A DNA stretch of 64,000 nt from Proteiniborus sp. MB09-C3 (GCF_030263895.1 NZ_CP127161.1:2108001-2172000); one strand, 5' to 3'; positions 23,716 through 32,589 are shown, counted from the stretch's first letter. Notes: generated by a model from the sequence alone, not told the origin. Numbers and translations: made by a program.

Positions 23716-26304
23716 ATGTGTAATAATGTATATATTATGTCTTTAGAAGCTGCGGATATATATTCACACATGTTTAGAAATCAGTATTTGAAAAAAGATT
23801 ATGTTGGCATGTTACCTTATAGTTTAGAGTTAATAAAACTAGAAGAAATAGAATTGAAAACTTGGGAAAGTAAAAGGTTTAATAAAACTTTGTCAAACGA
23901 TATAATCAACGTTAAATTTAAGCAAAAAGTTAGAAGTGGTAAGGAAATAGTAAAATCTACTGACAAGAAGATATTAGAAACATCAAATGAAGAGTATGGG
24001 GAAAAACTTATTGCTTACAGAGATTTAATTTCTAAAGAAAAACTTACATGGAAAGAAATTAAACCTAATGCATTAAGAAAAAAATTATATACTGAAGGGT
24101 TTACTATTGAGTTTGATAATGGTACTAAAATAGAGTATGTTGTCTACTCAAGAACCTCAGCGAAGAGTAGAACAGGACAAGTACTATTTATAAAAAAGCA
24201 ACTAAGGGATAAAATGATTAAGTGGAAGAGACTAGGAATGAATTTAGATGGTAGAGCTGATATAGATTATCCAGGTCTGTTGTCGTATGAATCTCTTGTT
24301 AGTTCTAGCATAGAAGGTTTAATAGAAATTAATTCTGATAACATATTAATAGTTGATGATGTTAAAAGCACTTTTCCTATTAATGCTAATGTAGTAGAAA
24401 AAAATGGAGAAGGTATGCTAGTTAGTAATCCTAAGGATAATTATATAATGGAAAATGAATTATATGATGGGGAAAGCTTATTAGATAGCAGCTACTTTAA
24501 TAAAGTAAATAGATCAGACAAAGGTATGATGCTCCTTAGGCAACATATGTATAAGACATGTGCATTTAATACCAATATCCAACAATTTCTACAGGATTAT
24601 TGTCCAGAAGGCATTGAATTTGATAAATGGGAATTAATAAACATGTTTGGTCAACCTATATTCGCAAGAGATATACATATGATTACAACACCTTCATCAT
24701 TAAAAGCATTAAAATTCAGCAATGTTAAAGGTAGTAAGCGAAGGACATGGAAACATTGGAAGAAAAAAGTTAATGCTGATGGCAATTTGTTTGGAATATG
24801 CAAAAGTGATATGCAGAGCAAACGTGGAACAGATGAAGAAGGTAATATTGTAAATCAGACTAGTTATCAGATGCTAAATGCTATGCCTATTGATATAGAA
24901 GATATGAGAGAATTAAGCGTTTTCGAAGTTAATTATATAGAACAACTAAAAAACAACGATGATGTATATGCAAAATATCTCTTAGAAACAGCTAATAAAA
25001 TGAACTGCAATGAAATGCTAGTCGATTTATATTATAGAAATAGTAAAATAGCAAATACTAAGCCTTTTAAAGATAAGAGGAAAAAAGACATTAATAATTA
25101 TGTTACTCATGTCAAAAGAGGTAAAATCAGATTAAATGGGGACTATTGCACCATAGCAGGAAATGTTATTAAATATTTATTCCATGCGATAGGTCGAAAA
25201 CCAACTTGTAAAGTATTAGAAGGAAATGAAGTTTATACGACATTACATAAGTTTAATGAAGAATATGTTGCCTTTAGAAATCCTATGACATCTCCCTCAA
25301 ATGTGCTAATTGTAAAAAATGTACATAATCAATTCATAGAAAAATATTTCAATTTTAGCGATAATATTATATGTGTTAATGCCATTTGTTTTCCAATTCA
25401 AAGAGTTTTAAGTGGGATGGACTACGATTCAGATGCTTTGGTTTTATTTAACAATAATATTTTATTGTCTAATGCCAAAAAGTGTTATGGACATTATAGA
25501 GTATGTGTCAATGGAGTAATCCCAGACCCTACTCAATACACTGTATGTGCTAAAGATATGGCTAAAATAGATACTACATTGGCAGATAGTCAGGAATTCA
25601 TCGGTAGAGTTGTGAACCTAGGACAACATTATATGAGTGCTTATTGGGATATGATTAACAATAGTACTAAAGATATAGAAAAATTAGATAAAGCACTTGA
25701 AGCCGTTGATATATGCACAGTTCTTAGTGAAATCTCAATCGACTCAGCCAAAAGAATGTATGATTTAAATATAGGTAAGCAAATTGCGTATCTAAGCAAA
25801 AACGACATAGTAAATAGTATGAAACCAATGTTTTTTAAGTACATTAGCAAAAATAAGAATATAGCAAAAAATATTAAGAAATATGATACAGCAATGGACT
25901 ATCTATATGAAATATTAGATAGTGTTGAAGATGCATCTGATAGGAGAACCATTAAATTAGAAAAGTTATTAATAAACAGAGACATTAGAAAGGTTAAGAA
26001 TAGACAAATTAACGGTATTGTAAAAGCTATAACAGATATGACAAATGAAATTAAAAATATTGAAGCAACAAAACAATGTACGACAGACGAAGAAAAGACA
26101 GAGAAGTATATCGCTATTGACAATGTAAAAAATGAATATGTGCCAAAGATTAAAAGATATAAAATCAAGATTGAAACAGTGTATGCGATTGTCTATAAAA
26201 TATTTAAAAATGAGGTTGATTGTAAGTACAAAATTGATGTATTAAATGCTCTTTACCAAGTTGATAGGGATGTGTTTTTACAAGCGTTTAAGGCACAAAA
26301 ATAA
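23716..26304 (+). CDS. Single-chain RNA polymerase of the YonO / RdRP-like (double-psi barrel) type
   Basis: 862 residues. The decisive segment is FPIQ...SGMDYDSDALVLF, with aspartates at 569, 571 and 573, which matches the D-x-D-x-D catalytic motif of the second double-psi beta barrel in eukaryotic RNA-dependent polymerases (GxDLDGDxxFV) and of SPbeta YonO. About 45 residues upstream, AFRNPMTSPSNVLIVKN corresponds to the conserved RNPxxHPGDIR segment of that family. The C-terminal third is helical and charged. YonO is a DNA-dependent RNA polymerase used by SPbeta for later genes; by analogy this protein may transcribe phage late genes. GGGAGG precedes its ATG and a terminator follows. Confidence 0.75.
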   Translation: MCNNVYIMSLEAADIYSHMFRNQYLKKDYVGMLPYSLELIKLEEIELKTWESKRFNKTLSNDIINVKFKQKVRSGKEIVKSTDKKILETSNEEYGEKLIAYRDLISKEKLTWKEIKPNALRKKLYTEGFTIEFDNGTKIEYVVYSRTSAKSRTGQVLFIKKQLRDKMIKWKRLGMNLDGRADIDYPGLLSYESLVSSSIEGLIEINSDNILIVDDVKSTFPINANVVEKNGEGMLVSNPKDNYIMENELYDGESLLDSSYFNKVNRSDKGMMLLRQHMYKTCAFNTNIQQFLQDYCPEGIEFDKWELINMFGQPIFARDIHMITTPSSLKALKFSNVKGSKRRTWKHWKKKVNADGNLFGICKSDMQSKRGTDEEGNIVNQTSYQMLNAMPIDIEDMRELSVFEVNYIEQLKNNDDVYAKYLLETANKMNCNEMLVDLYYRNSKIANTKPFKDKRKKDINNYVTHVKRGKIRLNGDYCTIAGNVIKYLFHAIGRKPTCKVLEGNEVYTTLHKFNEEYVAFRNPMTSPSNVLIVKNVHNQFIEKYFNFSDNIICVNAICFPIQRVLSGMDYDSDALVLFNNNILLSNAKKCYGHYRVCVNGVIPDPTQYTVCAKDMAKIDTTLADSQEFIGRVVNLGQHYMSAYWDMINNSTKDIEKLDKALEAVDICTVLSEISIDSAKRMYDLNIGKQIAYLSKNDIVNSMKPMFFKYISKNKNIAKNIKKYDTAMDYLYEILDSVEDASDRRTIKLEKLLINRDIRKVKNRQINGIVKAITDMTNEIKNIEATKQCTTDEEKTEKYIAIDNVKNEYVPKIKRYKIKIETVYAIVYKIFKNEVDCKYKIDVLNALYQVDRDVFLQAFKAQK

Positions 26305-26329
26305 CACCTGAAAAATTTAGGTGTTTTTG
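26304..26329 (+). terminator. Terminator of the RNA polymerase gene
   Basis: CACCT pairs with AGGTG around a nine-base loop and is followed by TTTTTG; it starts at the stop codon. Confidence 0.8.
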
Positions 26330-26401
26330 TGTTTTTGGTGGACAAATCAAAAAAATAAACGTTGAAATATAAATGTTAATAGGACGTGCAATTGGTTCCT
26401 A

Positions 26402-26492
26402 AATGGAAGGGAGGCGTGGTGAGAAGTTGCAACCTTTTGTCTCGAACAAACGGCTAAAAGCCAAGTAGTTGCGCCTTTTTCCATTATTTTTT
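26402..26492. ncRNA. Compact multi-hairpin element, possible phage RNA
   Basis: An outer stem AATGGAA...GGCG (26402-26416) with CGCC...TTCCATT (26472-26485) encloses GCAAC (26429-26433)/GTTGC (26468-26472) and two hairpins, TTTGT-CTCGA-ACAAA and GGCT-AAA-AGCC. On the plus strand seven Ts follow, as in a terminator. On the minus strand a near-consensus promoter at 26522-26549 reads into it, and that transcript would expose a C-rich GCCTCCC stretch. The working strand is undecided. Bases 26560-26700 hold nothing I recognised. Confidence 0.45.
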
Positions 26493-26521
26493 TATTTCAA
26501 CCTTACAACATTCCTAAGTCA

Positions 26522-26549
26522 ATTATATCATAACAAATTACAAAGTCAA
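26522..26549 (-). promoter_or_regulatory. Leftward promoter reading into the multi-hairpin element
   Basis: On the minus strand TTGACT (26544-26549) and TATAAT (26522-26527) are spaced 16 bases. It is similar to the leftward promoter at 21105-21132. Confidence 0.6.
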
Positions 26550-26705
26550 CAGCTATTTTTAAAATATTTAAAATTGTTTTTTAGTATCATGATGCATTGT
26601 TTTTATTTAAAAAAATGTATAAAATAACCCAATTTAATAATATCACCAAATCAAAGTAATGTCAATACTTTTTAAAAAAATATTTTTACGAAGGGAGGAG
26701 CTACT

Positions 26706-26840
26706 ATGGAAGTTGATTTAGATAAAATTATCAAAGAGTGTAAAGAGAGAAATAAAAAATTAAGAAAAATGAATAGAGAATGGAAAATCTATAGAATCAA
26801 AAGAGCAATTAGAAATTTCTTTAGAAAAATATTTTGGTAG
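26706..26840 (+). CDS. Small basic phage protein (44 aa)
   Basis: A 44-residue frame after GAAGGGAGGAG, very rich in lysine and arginine (ECKERNKKLRKMNREWK, IKRAIRNFFRKIFW). It could bind nucleic acid or membranes. No family. It ends just before the next small gene. Confidence 0.55.
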   Translation: MEVDLDKIIKECKERNKKLRKMNREWKIYRIKRAIRNFFRKIFW

Positions 26841-26854
26841 AAGGGGGAGATACA

Positions 26855-27070
26855 TTGGATCAAAGAAAAATTTATAGTTTGAATTTGGCGGCACATGCGC
26901 TTGCAAAAGGCTATTCATACACAATACATAAAGATACAGAAAAAGAAGGTCTTAAGTATTTTGTTTTCGATGATGATATTACAGATATTATAGATGAATA
27001 TAGACAAGATGAAGCATTGCAAAAATTTATAAGATGTTACAAAAAAGTTAAAGAAGATGTACATAGTTAA
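26855..27070 (+). CDS. DUF5659-like phage protein (71 aa)
   Basis: TTG at 26855 follows AAGGGGGAG. The product has the same outline as the protein at 22115: KIYSLNLAAHALAKGYSY, an acidic turn, YFVFDDD and a C-terminal helix. It is probably a diverged paralogue. Function unknown. A terminator follows. Confidence 0.65.
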   Translation: MDQRKIYSLNLAAHALAKGYSYTIHKDTEKEGLKYFVFDDDITDIIDEYRQDEALQKFIRCYKKVKEDVHS

Positions 27071-27072
27071 TT

Positions 27073-27106
27073 AGACATTTACGTTTTATTTGTAAGTGTC
27101 TTTTTT
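27073..27106 (+). terminator. Intrinsic terminator
   Basis: AGACATTTAC pairs with GTAAGTGTCT (one mismatch or wobble) around GTTTTATTT, followed by TTTTT. Confidence 0.8.
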
Positions 27107-27140
27107 ATATTCAAAAATTAATTAATGGAGGAGATTTATC

Positions 27141-27704
27141 ATGAGCAAACAAAAGTTAATTGGTAAAACTGGTATATATGCAATTTTAATTAATGATGTA
27201 ATTAGGTATATAGGATCAAGTGTAAATCTAGAAAGTAGAAAAAGTAACCATCTAGCCAGACTTAGAAAGGGAACTCACCATAAAGAGTTGCAGAAATTAT
27301 TTGATAAGTATGGAGAAGAAAGTTTTAAATTTTATGTATTAGACTATTGTAATAAGTCTTCATGTTATGAATTAGAAAAATTACACATGATGATTCATGC
27401 TGATACTATAGTCAATGAAAACAAAGTTAGAGATACTAAGAAAAAGGTCAGGCGAGGACTTGAGTCTAAAAATCATAAGGACAAGTTTTCTAAGTTGATG
27501 AGTGGCGAGAACAATCCTAACGCAAAAATTAGTGAAAAAATCGCATCTGAAATACTGTGGATGAAACAAAATACAGATATGAAGCAAATAGAGATTGTAG
27601 AAAAATATGGAGTAACAATTGGTATTGTAAGCAGAATTGGTCGTGATAGGTGGGTAGGTGTAGAGCCAATTAAGCCTGATTGGTTTGAAAAAGATGTCGG
27701 ATAA
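27141..27704 (+). CDS. GIY-YIG homing-type endonuclease
   Basis: The N-terminal GIY-YIG nuclease domain is clear: TGIYAILINDVIRYIGSS with the GIY and YIG pieces, then LESRKSNHLARLR and KYGEESFKFYVLDY. A NUMOD-type DNA-binding motif follows (SGENNPNAKIS), then a helix-turn-helix (MKQIEIVEKYGVTIGIVSRI). This layout is that of free-standing phage homing endonucleases. No intron was recognised next to it. GGAGGAG precedes the ATG. Confidence 0.88.
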   Translation: MSKQKLIGKTGIYAILINDVIRYIGSSVNLESRKSNHLARLRKGTHHKELQKLFDKYGEESFKFYVLDYCNKSSCYELEKLHMMIHADTIVNENKVRDTKKKVRRGLESKNHKDKFSKLMSGENNPNAKISEKIASEILWMKQNTDMKQIEIVEKYGVTIGIVSRIGRDRWVGVEPIKPDWFEKDVG

Positions 27705-27828
27705 TAGGGAACGATTTATAAAGGAATTTATGTTATTATGTAGAAGTTCTATAAAAGATGTGATATAGATACATAGTGTTGTTAGTTGACGATTAACGAT
27801 TACGATTAAATGAAAGGGGGAATTTAGA

Positions 27829-28041
27829 ATGGCAACAGTTAAAACATGGAAAGAATTAGAAAAGGCAATGAGAGATCAATATGAAAAAGAGATAAAAAAG
27901 AGGTTTAAAAATGGTGAGGTAAAGGAACATTGTTCAGTTTGTAAATGCGAACAAGTTTTAAAATTAGAGGATAATAAGGTAAAATGCACTGTATGTGATA
28001 ATGAATTTGATTTAGATATTGAGTATAAGTTTAAACAATAA
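27829..28041 (+). CDS. Small zinc-ribbon phage protein (70 aa)
   Basis: The C-terminal half has CSVCKCE and CTVCDNE, two C-x2-C knuckles that would bind one zinc as a ribbon; the N-terminal half is a charged helix (ELEKAMRDQYEKEIKKRF). AAAGGGGG precedes the ATG. Probably a DNA or protein interaction factor; no specific function can be given. Confidence 0.7.
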   Translation: MATVKTWKELEKAMRDQYEKEIKKRFKNGEVKEHCSVCKCEQVLKLEDNKVKCTVCDNEFDLDIEYKFKQ

Positions 28042-28053
28042 TATATAAAAATA

Positions 28054-28082
28054 TTAGCTTGTCCCCCAAAATATGTTATAAT
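28054..28082 (+). promoter_or_regulatory. Putative promoter of the DUF3800 gene
   Basis: A perfect TATAAT (28077-28082) lies 17 bases after a weak TTAGCT (28054-28059). Transcription would begin near 28089, just before the gene. Confidence 0.5.
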
Positions 28083-28113
28083 ATGTAGAGAGATGACGGA
28101 ATGGGGGATAAGA

Positions 28114-28857
28114 TTGGGTACTTATTATCTATTTTTAGATGAATTAAAGCCTAATAGCGAATATAAGCACTTTTGCTTAGGTGGATGTATAATTGAAGAA
28201 ATGACTTATAAAAACGAAGTTATTCCATATGTTAACAATCTAAAGCAAAATGTATTTGGTAATACAACAATTATTTTACATGAAAATAAAATAAGACAAC
28301 GAAAAAATAATGATGGATATAACTATGGGATATTAAAAGACAAAGCAAAAGAAACTCAATTTTGGGAACAAATGAGAAGTCTATTTAGTAAATCATGGAT
28401 AAAAACGATATGTGTTGGAATTGATTATGACAAATATAGACAAGCTTATAAAAAAAGTTCACTGAAAAACAGTGAATACTTTATTGCGTTACAAATAATA
28501 CTAGAAAACTTCATACATTTTTTACTAATTAATAACAGTAAAGGTGCAGTTTATATTGAATCTAGAGGCATTGATGATGATCAATATCTTGAAATTCAAT
28601 ACAACATTATAAAAAATAATGGTACTCTTTTTGTAGAAAGAGATGAGTTCCAAAAAAGATTAAAAACAATTAGCTTTCCAATGAAAGCAGATAACAATAT
28701 TGGCATTCAAATTGCAGATTTTGTTCCAAACCCAGTAGCTCGTCATTTCGATGGAACGACTCAACGTCCGCTTACTATTTTTGATGAAATTAGATGTTGT
28801 TCTTATGATGGAGATTTAAGTTTGATTGATAGATTTGGTTTAAAAAAAGTGTTATAA
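28114..28857 (+). CDS. DUF3800 domain protein
   Basis: The N-terminal LGTYYLFLDELKPNSEY, a middle glycine-rich strand and the late IGIQIADFVPNPVARH correspond to the DUF3800 pattern (an early Asp-Glu strand and a QxADxv motif), a family with an RNase H-like fold often found in phages and near defence genes. TTG at 28114 has GGGGG at correct spacing; an in-frame ATG at 28093 lies within a few bases of the predicted transcription start. With its own promoter, the gene may be expressed in the lysogen. Activity is not proven. Confidence 0.75.
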   Translation: MGTYYLFLDELKPNSEYKHFCLGGCIIEEMTYKNEVIPYVNNLKQNVFGNTTIILHENKIRQRKNNDGYNYGILKDKAKETQFWEQMRSLFSKSWIKTICVGIDYDKYRQAYKKSSLKNSEYFIALQIILENFIHFLLINNSKGAVYIESRGIDDDQYLEIQYNIIKNNGTLFVERDEFQKRLKTISFPMKADNNIGIQIADFVPNPVARHFDGTTQRPLTIFDEIRCCSYDGDLSLIDRFGLKKVL

Positions 28858-28885
28858 AAAGTTTAAAAAATGTACATAATATATA

Positions 28886-28914
28886 TTGACATATGGGTAT
28901 ATGTTGTATATTAT
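28886..28914 (+). promoter_or_regulatory. Strong promoter with embedded dyad before the methyltransferase
   Basis: TTGACA (28886-28891) and TATTAT (28909-28914) are 17 bases apart. ACATAT-GGGT-ATATGT, a perfect 6-4-6 inverted repeat, lies at 28889-28904 over the -35 and spacer, a probable operator. Confidence 0.75.
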
Positions 28915-28920
28915 TAAATT

Positions 28921-29049
28921 AAGCAGATTAGGGAATTACTTTTGTATCTTTCTAATTTGTTAGCCTATACAGGAGAATAACTTAATTGTTTCTTTTCTGT
29001 GAACAAAAGACAGGGACACTTTCTTTATTGAAGGTGTTCTTTTTATTTT
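28921..29049 (+). ncRNA. Structured leader or small RNA ending in a terminator
   Basis: From the promoter at 28886 a transcript of about 125 bases would form an outer stem AATTAAG/CTTAATT, an inner CAGATTAG/CTAATTTG stem, TCTTTT/AAAAGA, and end at an intrinsic terminator (ACACTTTC at 29016-29023 with GAAGGTGT at 29030-29037, then TCTTTTTATTTT). It has no convincing gene. It is either a stand-alone RNA or an attenuating leader of the methyltransferase gene at 29118. Confidence 0.5.
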
Positions 29050-29117
29050 ATCGTTAATATCATAATAAATCTTATCATAAATGATAATAAATAACAATTT
29101 GTAATTGGAGGTATTAC

Positions 29118-29783
29118 ATGGCAAACATTAGCACGAGACAATTAAGAAAGAATGAAAAATTAATAGAAGGATTAAACAATAATACAATAAGTCATGAGGA
29201 TTTTTTAAAAGATTATGTCCCAACTAGAACAGAAATGGGTCAATTCTTTACACCTAAAGAGGTAGTAGATAAAATGTTATCCCTTGCATGTATTACACAA
29301 GGTGAGAAAGTACTAGAGCCTTCATGTGGTATAGGGAATATATTATATTACTTACCTGAAGATGCAATTGGTATAGAATGGGATAACAAAACAAATGAAT
29401 TAGCAAAGAAGATTACTAAAAGAGAGGTTGTCAATGACAATCTTTTTTCTATTTATAGAGATTATTTAAACACTTTTGATTGTATTATAGGAAATCCACC
29501 ATTTGGCGATACACCAGGTAGAAAAGACCTAGAGCATGAATTAGAAGTAGGTGAAACTAGAGCAGAGATAATGTCAATAGAGTGTATTTACCACATGTTA
29601 AAAGAGGGTGGCAGAGCTATATTATTGTTACCTTCTATGATTAGTAAAGGTGGAAGGAATTATAGTAAATTATATAAGTTTATAGAAGCTCACGATACTT
29701 GTTTAGAAGCAGTTTTAGATTTGGGTCACGTAGATTTTAAAACGACCAAAATTGGAGTTAGTATATATGAAATGTGGAAATAA
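29118..29783 (+). CDS. Orphan adenine-N6 DNA methyltransferase
   Basis: The SAM site is EPSCGIGNILYYLP after the Eco57I/type I-like motif TEMGQFFTPKEVVDKML, and the catalytic motif IV is GNPPFGD, diagnostic for N6-adenine methylation. 221 residues is short, without a recognition domain large enough for a type IIG enzyme. No restriction enzyme is adjacent, so it is probably a protective or regulatory phage methylase. TTGGAGG precedes its ATG. Confidence 0.88.
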   Translation: MANISTRQLRKNEKLIEGLNNNTISHEDFLKDYVPTRTEMGQFFTPKEVVDKMLSLACITQGEKVLEPSCGIGNILYYLPEDAIGIEWDNKTNELAKKITKREVVNDNLFSIYRDYLNTFDCIIGNPPFGDTPGRKDLEHELEVGETRAEIMSIECIYHMLKEGGRAILLLPSMISKGGRNYSKLYKFIEAHDTCLEAVLDLGHVDFKTTKIGVSIYEMWK

Positions 29784-29785
29784 GT

Positions 29786-30229
29786 ATGGCACTTAAAAAA
29801 TTATGTAGATGTGGGAAGCTAATAGATTATAATCAAAAAGATTGCGATGAGTGCAGCAAGAAAGTAGATGCACAGAACAAGAAAAGGCACAAGGATTATA
29901 GGCTACGAAGAACAGATGTCGATGAGCAGAAGTTTTATAATAGCAAGCCTTGGAAGGTTACTAGGCAGGTGGTAATTAGTAGAGATAACGGATTGTGTTT
30001 ATTATGCTTGTATCGGAAGTTAATAAGAAGTTACTACACAGTTCACCACATTGAGGAATTAAAAGAGAATTGGGATAAGAGATTAGATTTTGAAAACTTG
30101 ATTTGCTTATGCGAAAGTTGTCATCAGTATGTACATGACGTATACAACAAGAGTGAAGAGAGTAAAAGAGAGATGCAGGAGTTGCTAAGAAGATTAATAG
30201 AGATGAACTCTAGTAATTCCAAGGGGTAG
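29786..30229 (+). CDS. HNH endonuclease of the packaging module
   Basis: 147 residues. An N-terminal zinc-binding set (CRCGKLIDYNQKDCDEC) is followed by an HNH domain: LCLLCLYRK, YTVHHIEEL with the double histidine, then NLICLCESCHQYVH. In HK97-like phages a small HNH protein next to the terminase genes works with the large subunit in cutting cohesive ends. The 120-base gap after it would be a natural place for a cos site, which cannot be confirmed here. Confidence 0.88.
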   Translation: MALKKLCRCGKLIDYNQKDCDECSKKVDAQNKKRHKDYRLRRTDVDEQKFYNSKPWKVTRQVVISRDNGLCLLCLYRKLIRSYYTVHHIEELKENWDKRLDFENLICLCESCHQYVHDVYNKSEESKREMQELLRRLIEMNSSNSKG

Positions 30230-30352
30230 GGGCTATTAATAATGTTTTTAACGACTCTTAAAAATCGCAAGCCCCAGCTTTCAAAACGCAGAATTCTAAA
30301 TACTGGTAATTAGGGGATACCAATTATGAAGAAGAAAGAGAGGTGATTTACA

Positions 30353-30838
30353 ATGGGTAAACCAAGAAAAATTTTGAGTATGCAAGAAGGAAATTTAACC
30401 AAAAAACAGCAAGCAGAAAAACAACTACAAGAACAAATTATGCAAACAGGAGCAGAACAATTAAATAATCCTCCAAGATGGTTAAGAGATTCTATTGCAA
30501 AAAAAGAGTGGATAAGACTAGTAGAGCAATTCAAAGTATTAAGCGTAATAAGCAATTTAGATTTGAATAATTTGGGTGCTTATTGTAACGCTTACTCTAG
30601 TTATTTAGAAGCAACAAAAAAATTAAAGGGACAGGCACTAACTATAGAATATACAAATAAAGCTGGAGCAACTAATACAATAGAGAACCCCTTAATAAAA
30701 ATACAAATGAAATATTCTGATGAGATGAGAAAATATAGTAGTCTTCTAGGTTTAAGTATTGATTCTCGTTTAAAATTGGCAACTATAAAACTAACTGAAA
30801 CAAAAAAAAGTATTACTGAGGAATTTGGTGATATTTAA
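30353..30838 (+). CDS. Phage terminase small subunit, P27 family
   Basis: 161 residues with the P27 outline: NPPRWLRDSIAKKEWIRLV, then a helical region and a C-terminal MRKYSSLLGLSIDSRLKL. It recognises phage DNA and loads the large subunit for packaging. AGAGGTGAT precedes the ATG, and it abuts the large subunit gene (stop and start share a base). Confidence 0.88.
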   Translation: MGKPRKILSMQEGNLTKKQQAEKQLQEQIMQTGAEQLNNPPRWLRDSIAKKEWIRLVEQFKVLSVISNLDLNNLGAYCNAYSSYLEATKKLKGQALTIEYTNKAGATNTIENPLIKIQMKYSDEMRKYSSLLGLSIDSRLKLATIKLTETKKSITEEFGDI

Positions 30839-32583
30839 TGACTATATTAGATGAGCTTGTACTTTATGCGAATTATTGTTTAGAAGATAAATTTGTTTCT
30901 GAATATGAAGACTATATTTCGTGTGAAAAGCACAAATGGAGTTGCCAAAGATTTTTAAATGATGTTGATAAATATAAAACAGATGAAGAATATATATATT
31001 ATTGGGATGAAGACGAAGCAGAGAAAGTAGTCAATTGGTTTACGTATTTAAGACATAGTAAAGGTGAATTAGCAGGACAACCAATTCATTTAACTCTTTG
31101 GGAAAAATTCTTTGTATGCCAAATTTATGGGTGGAGAAAAAAAGATAATAAGAGACGTAGATTTAAAAAATCATTTATACAAGTCGGTAGGAAAAATGCA
31201 AAATCACAAATTGAAAGTGGTATTGCACTATACGAATTGGCAGTCGGAAGTACTAGAAATAATGAGGTTTACGAAGTATGTTGCGCAGGTATAAAAAGAA
31301 AACAAAGTAAAGTTGTTTTTGAAGAAGCTAAACTAATGCTGAATGGAAGTCCTTTGTCTACTAAATTTAAATGCAATAGGGACTATATACAACATATTAA
31401 AACTGGAAGTACCATGACACCCCTATCGAAAGAAGATGGACAGAAAAATGATGGTGGAAATATGGCTCTTTTTGTTTTAGACGAGTATCACCAACACCCA
31501 ACCGATGATTTCTACACGATGGCAAGCTACGGACAAGCAACTAAGGAACCATTACTAATGATTATAACTACAGCAGGCGAAGACCTTACCTATCCCTGCT
31601 ATACCCAAGAGTATACTTATTGTAGTCAAATTCTTAACCCTAGTGTTGATGTTGAAAACGACACGTATTTTGTTGATATATTAGAGTTAGATAAAGACGA
31701 CGACATTCACAACGTTAGAAATTGGTGGAAGGCTAATCCTGTTAGGATGACTTATAAAGCGGGTGTAGAGAAACTAAAAGAAGAGTATGAGATTGCTAAA
31801 GAAATACCCGAAAAAATGCCGAAATTTATGACGAAATGTTTAAATGTATGGGTACAAGCTAAGCAAAACGGCTACATGGATATGGGAAGATGGAAGGCTT
31901 GTGAGGTTAAAGAAATACCGTATAATTTAAGTGGTAGGGACGTATATGTTGGATTTGATATGTCTGCAAAAATAGACTTAACTTCAGTAGCTTTCATTAT
32001 TCCAGTTATGGATAAGGGAACACCCAAGTATATCTGTTTTAGCCATTCTTTTATACCGAATCGTCAAAAATTACAGGAAAGAATCAATAAAGATAAACAA
32101 CCTTACGACGCGTGGGAGAGAATGGAGTTTTTAAGTGTAACTAATACAGATATTGTAGATCAGCAACAAGTACTCGATTATGTAGAGAAAATTTGTAAAG
32201 AAAATGATTGGAAAATACATACTTTATGTTTTGACCCCGCAAATGCAAGTAAAATGATGATGGATGCGAGCAACATGGGATATAACGTTGTAGAAGTATA
32301 TCAGTCACATAGAAGTTTAAACGAATCTACAGCAGGATATAGAGAACAAGTGTATAGTGGTAATGTTTTATATACATACAATCCCTTACTCAATTATGCT
32401 ATGGCTAATACAGTGATTAAGACAAATAATGGATTAATTAAAATTGATAAAGATGCAACAACCAAACGTATCGACCCTGTAGATGCGATGTTATGTGCTT
32501 ATAAACTAGCATATTATCATGAATTTACAGAAGATATAAATAACTACATCACAGATGAGAACCTAGAAAAATGGGGATGGTGA
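30838..32583 (+). CDS. Phage terminase large subunit
   Basis: The packaging motor and headful or cos nuclease. The ATPase part shows an adenine-binding region, a Walker A-like VGRKNAKSQ and a Walker B FVLDEYHQHP followed by TTAGED. The C-terminal RNase H-like nuclease shows VGFDMSAKIDLTS, FDPANASKMM and DPVDAMLCAYKLAYYH. 581 residues is normal for the HK97/YmfN-like Terminase_1 group. Confidence 0.93.
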   Translation: MTILDELVLYANYCLEDKFVSEYEDYISCEKHKWSCQRFLNDVDKYKTDEEYIYYWDEDEAEKVVNWFTYLRHSKGELAGQPIHLTLWEKFFVCQIYGWRKKDNKRRRFKKSFIQVGRKNAKSQIESGIALYELAVGSTRNNEVYEVCCAGIKRKQSKVVFEEAKLMLNGSPLSTKFKCNRDYIQHIKTGSTMTPLSKEDGQKNDGGNMALFVLDEYHQHPTDDFYTMASYGQATKEPLLMIITTAGEDLTYPCYTQEYTYCSQILNPSVDVENDTYFVDILELDKDDDIHNVRNWWKANPVRMTYKAGVEKLKEEYEIAKEIPEKMPKFMTKCLNVWVQAKQNGYMDMGRWKACEVKEIPYNLSGRDVYVGFDMSAKIDLTSVAFIIPVMDKGTPKYICFSHSFIPNRQKLQERINKDKQPYDAWERMEFLSVTNTDIVDQQQVLDYVEKICKENDWKIHTLCFDPANASKMMMDASNMGYNVVEVYQSHRSLNESTAGYREQVYSGNVLYTYNPLLNYAMANTVIKTNNGLIKIDKDATTKRIDPVDAMLCAYKLAYYHEFTEDINNYITDENLEKWGW

Positions 32584-32589
32584 TAAAAA

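Noticed and set aside
27141-27704. GIY-YIG gene as evidence of a group I intron
   Set aside because: No intron core sequences or split gene were found around it; it appears free-standing.
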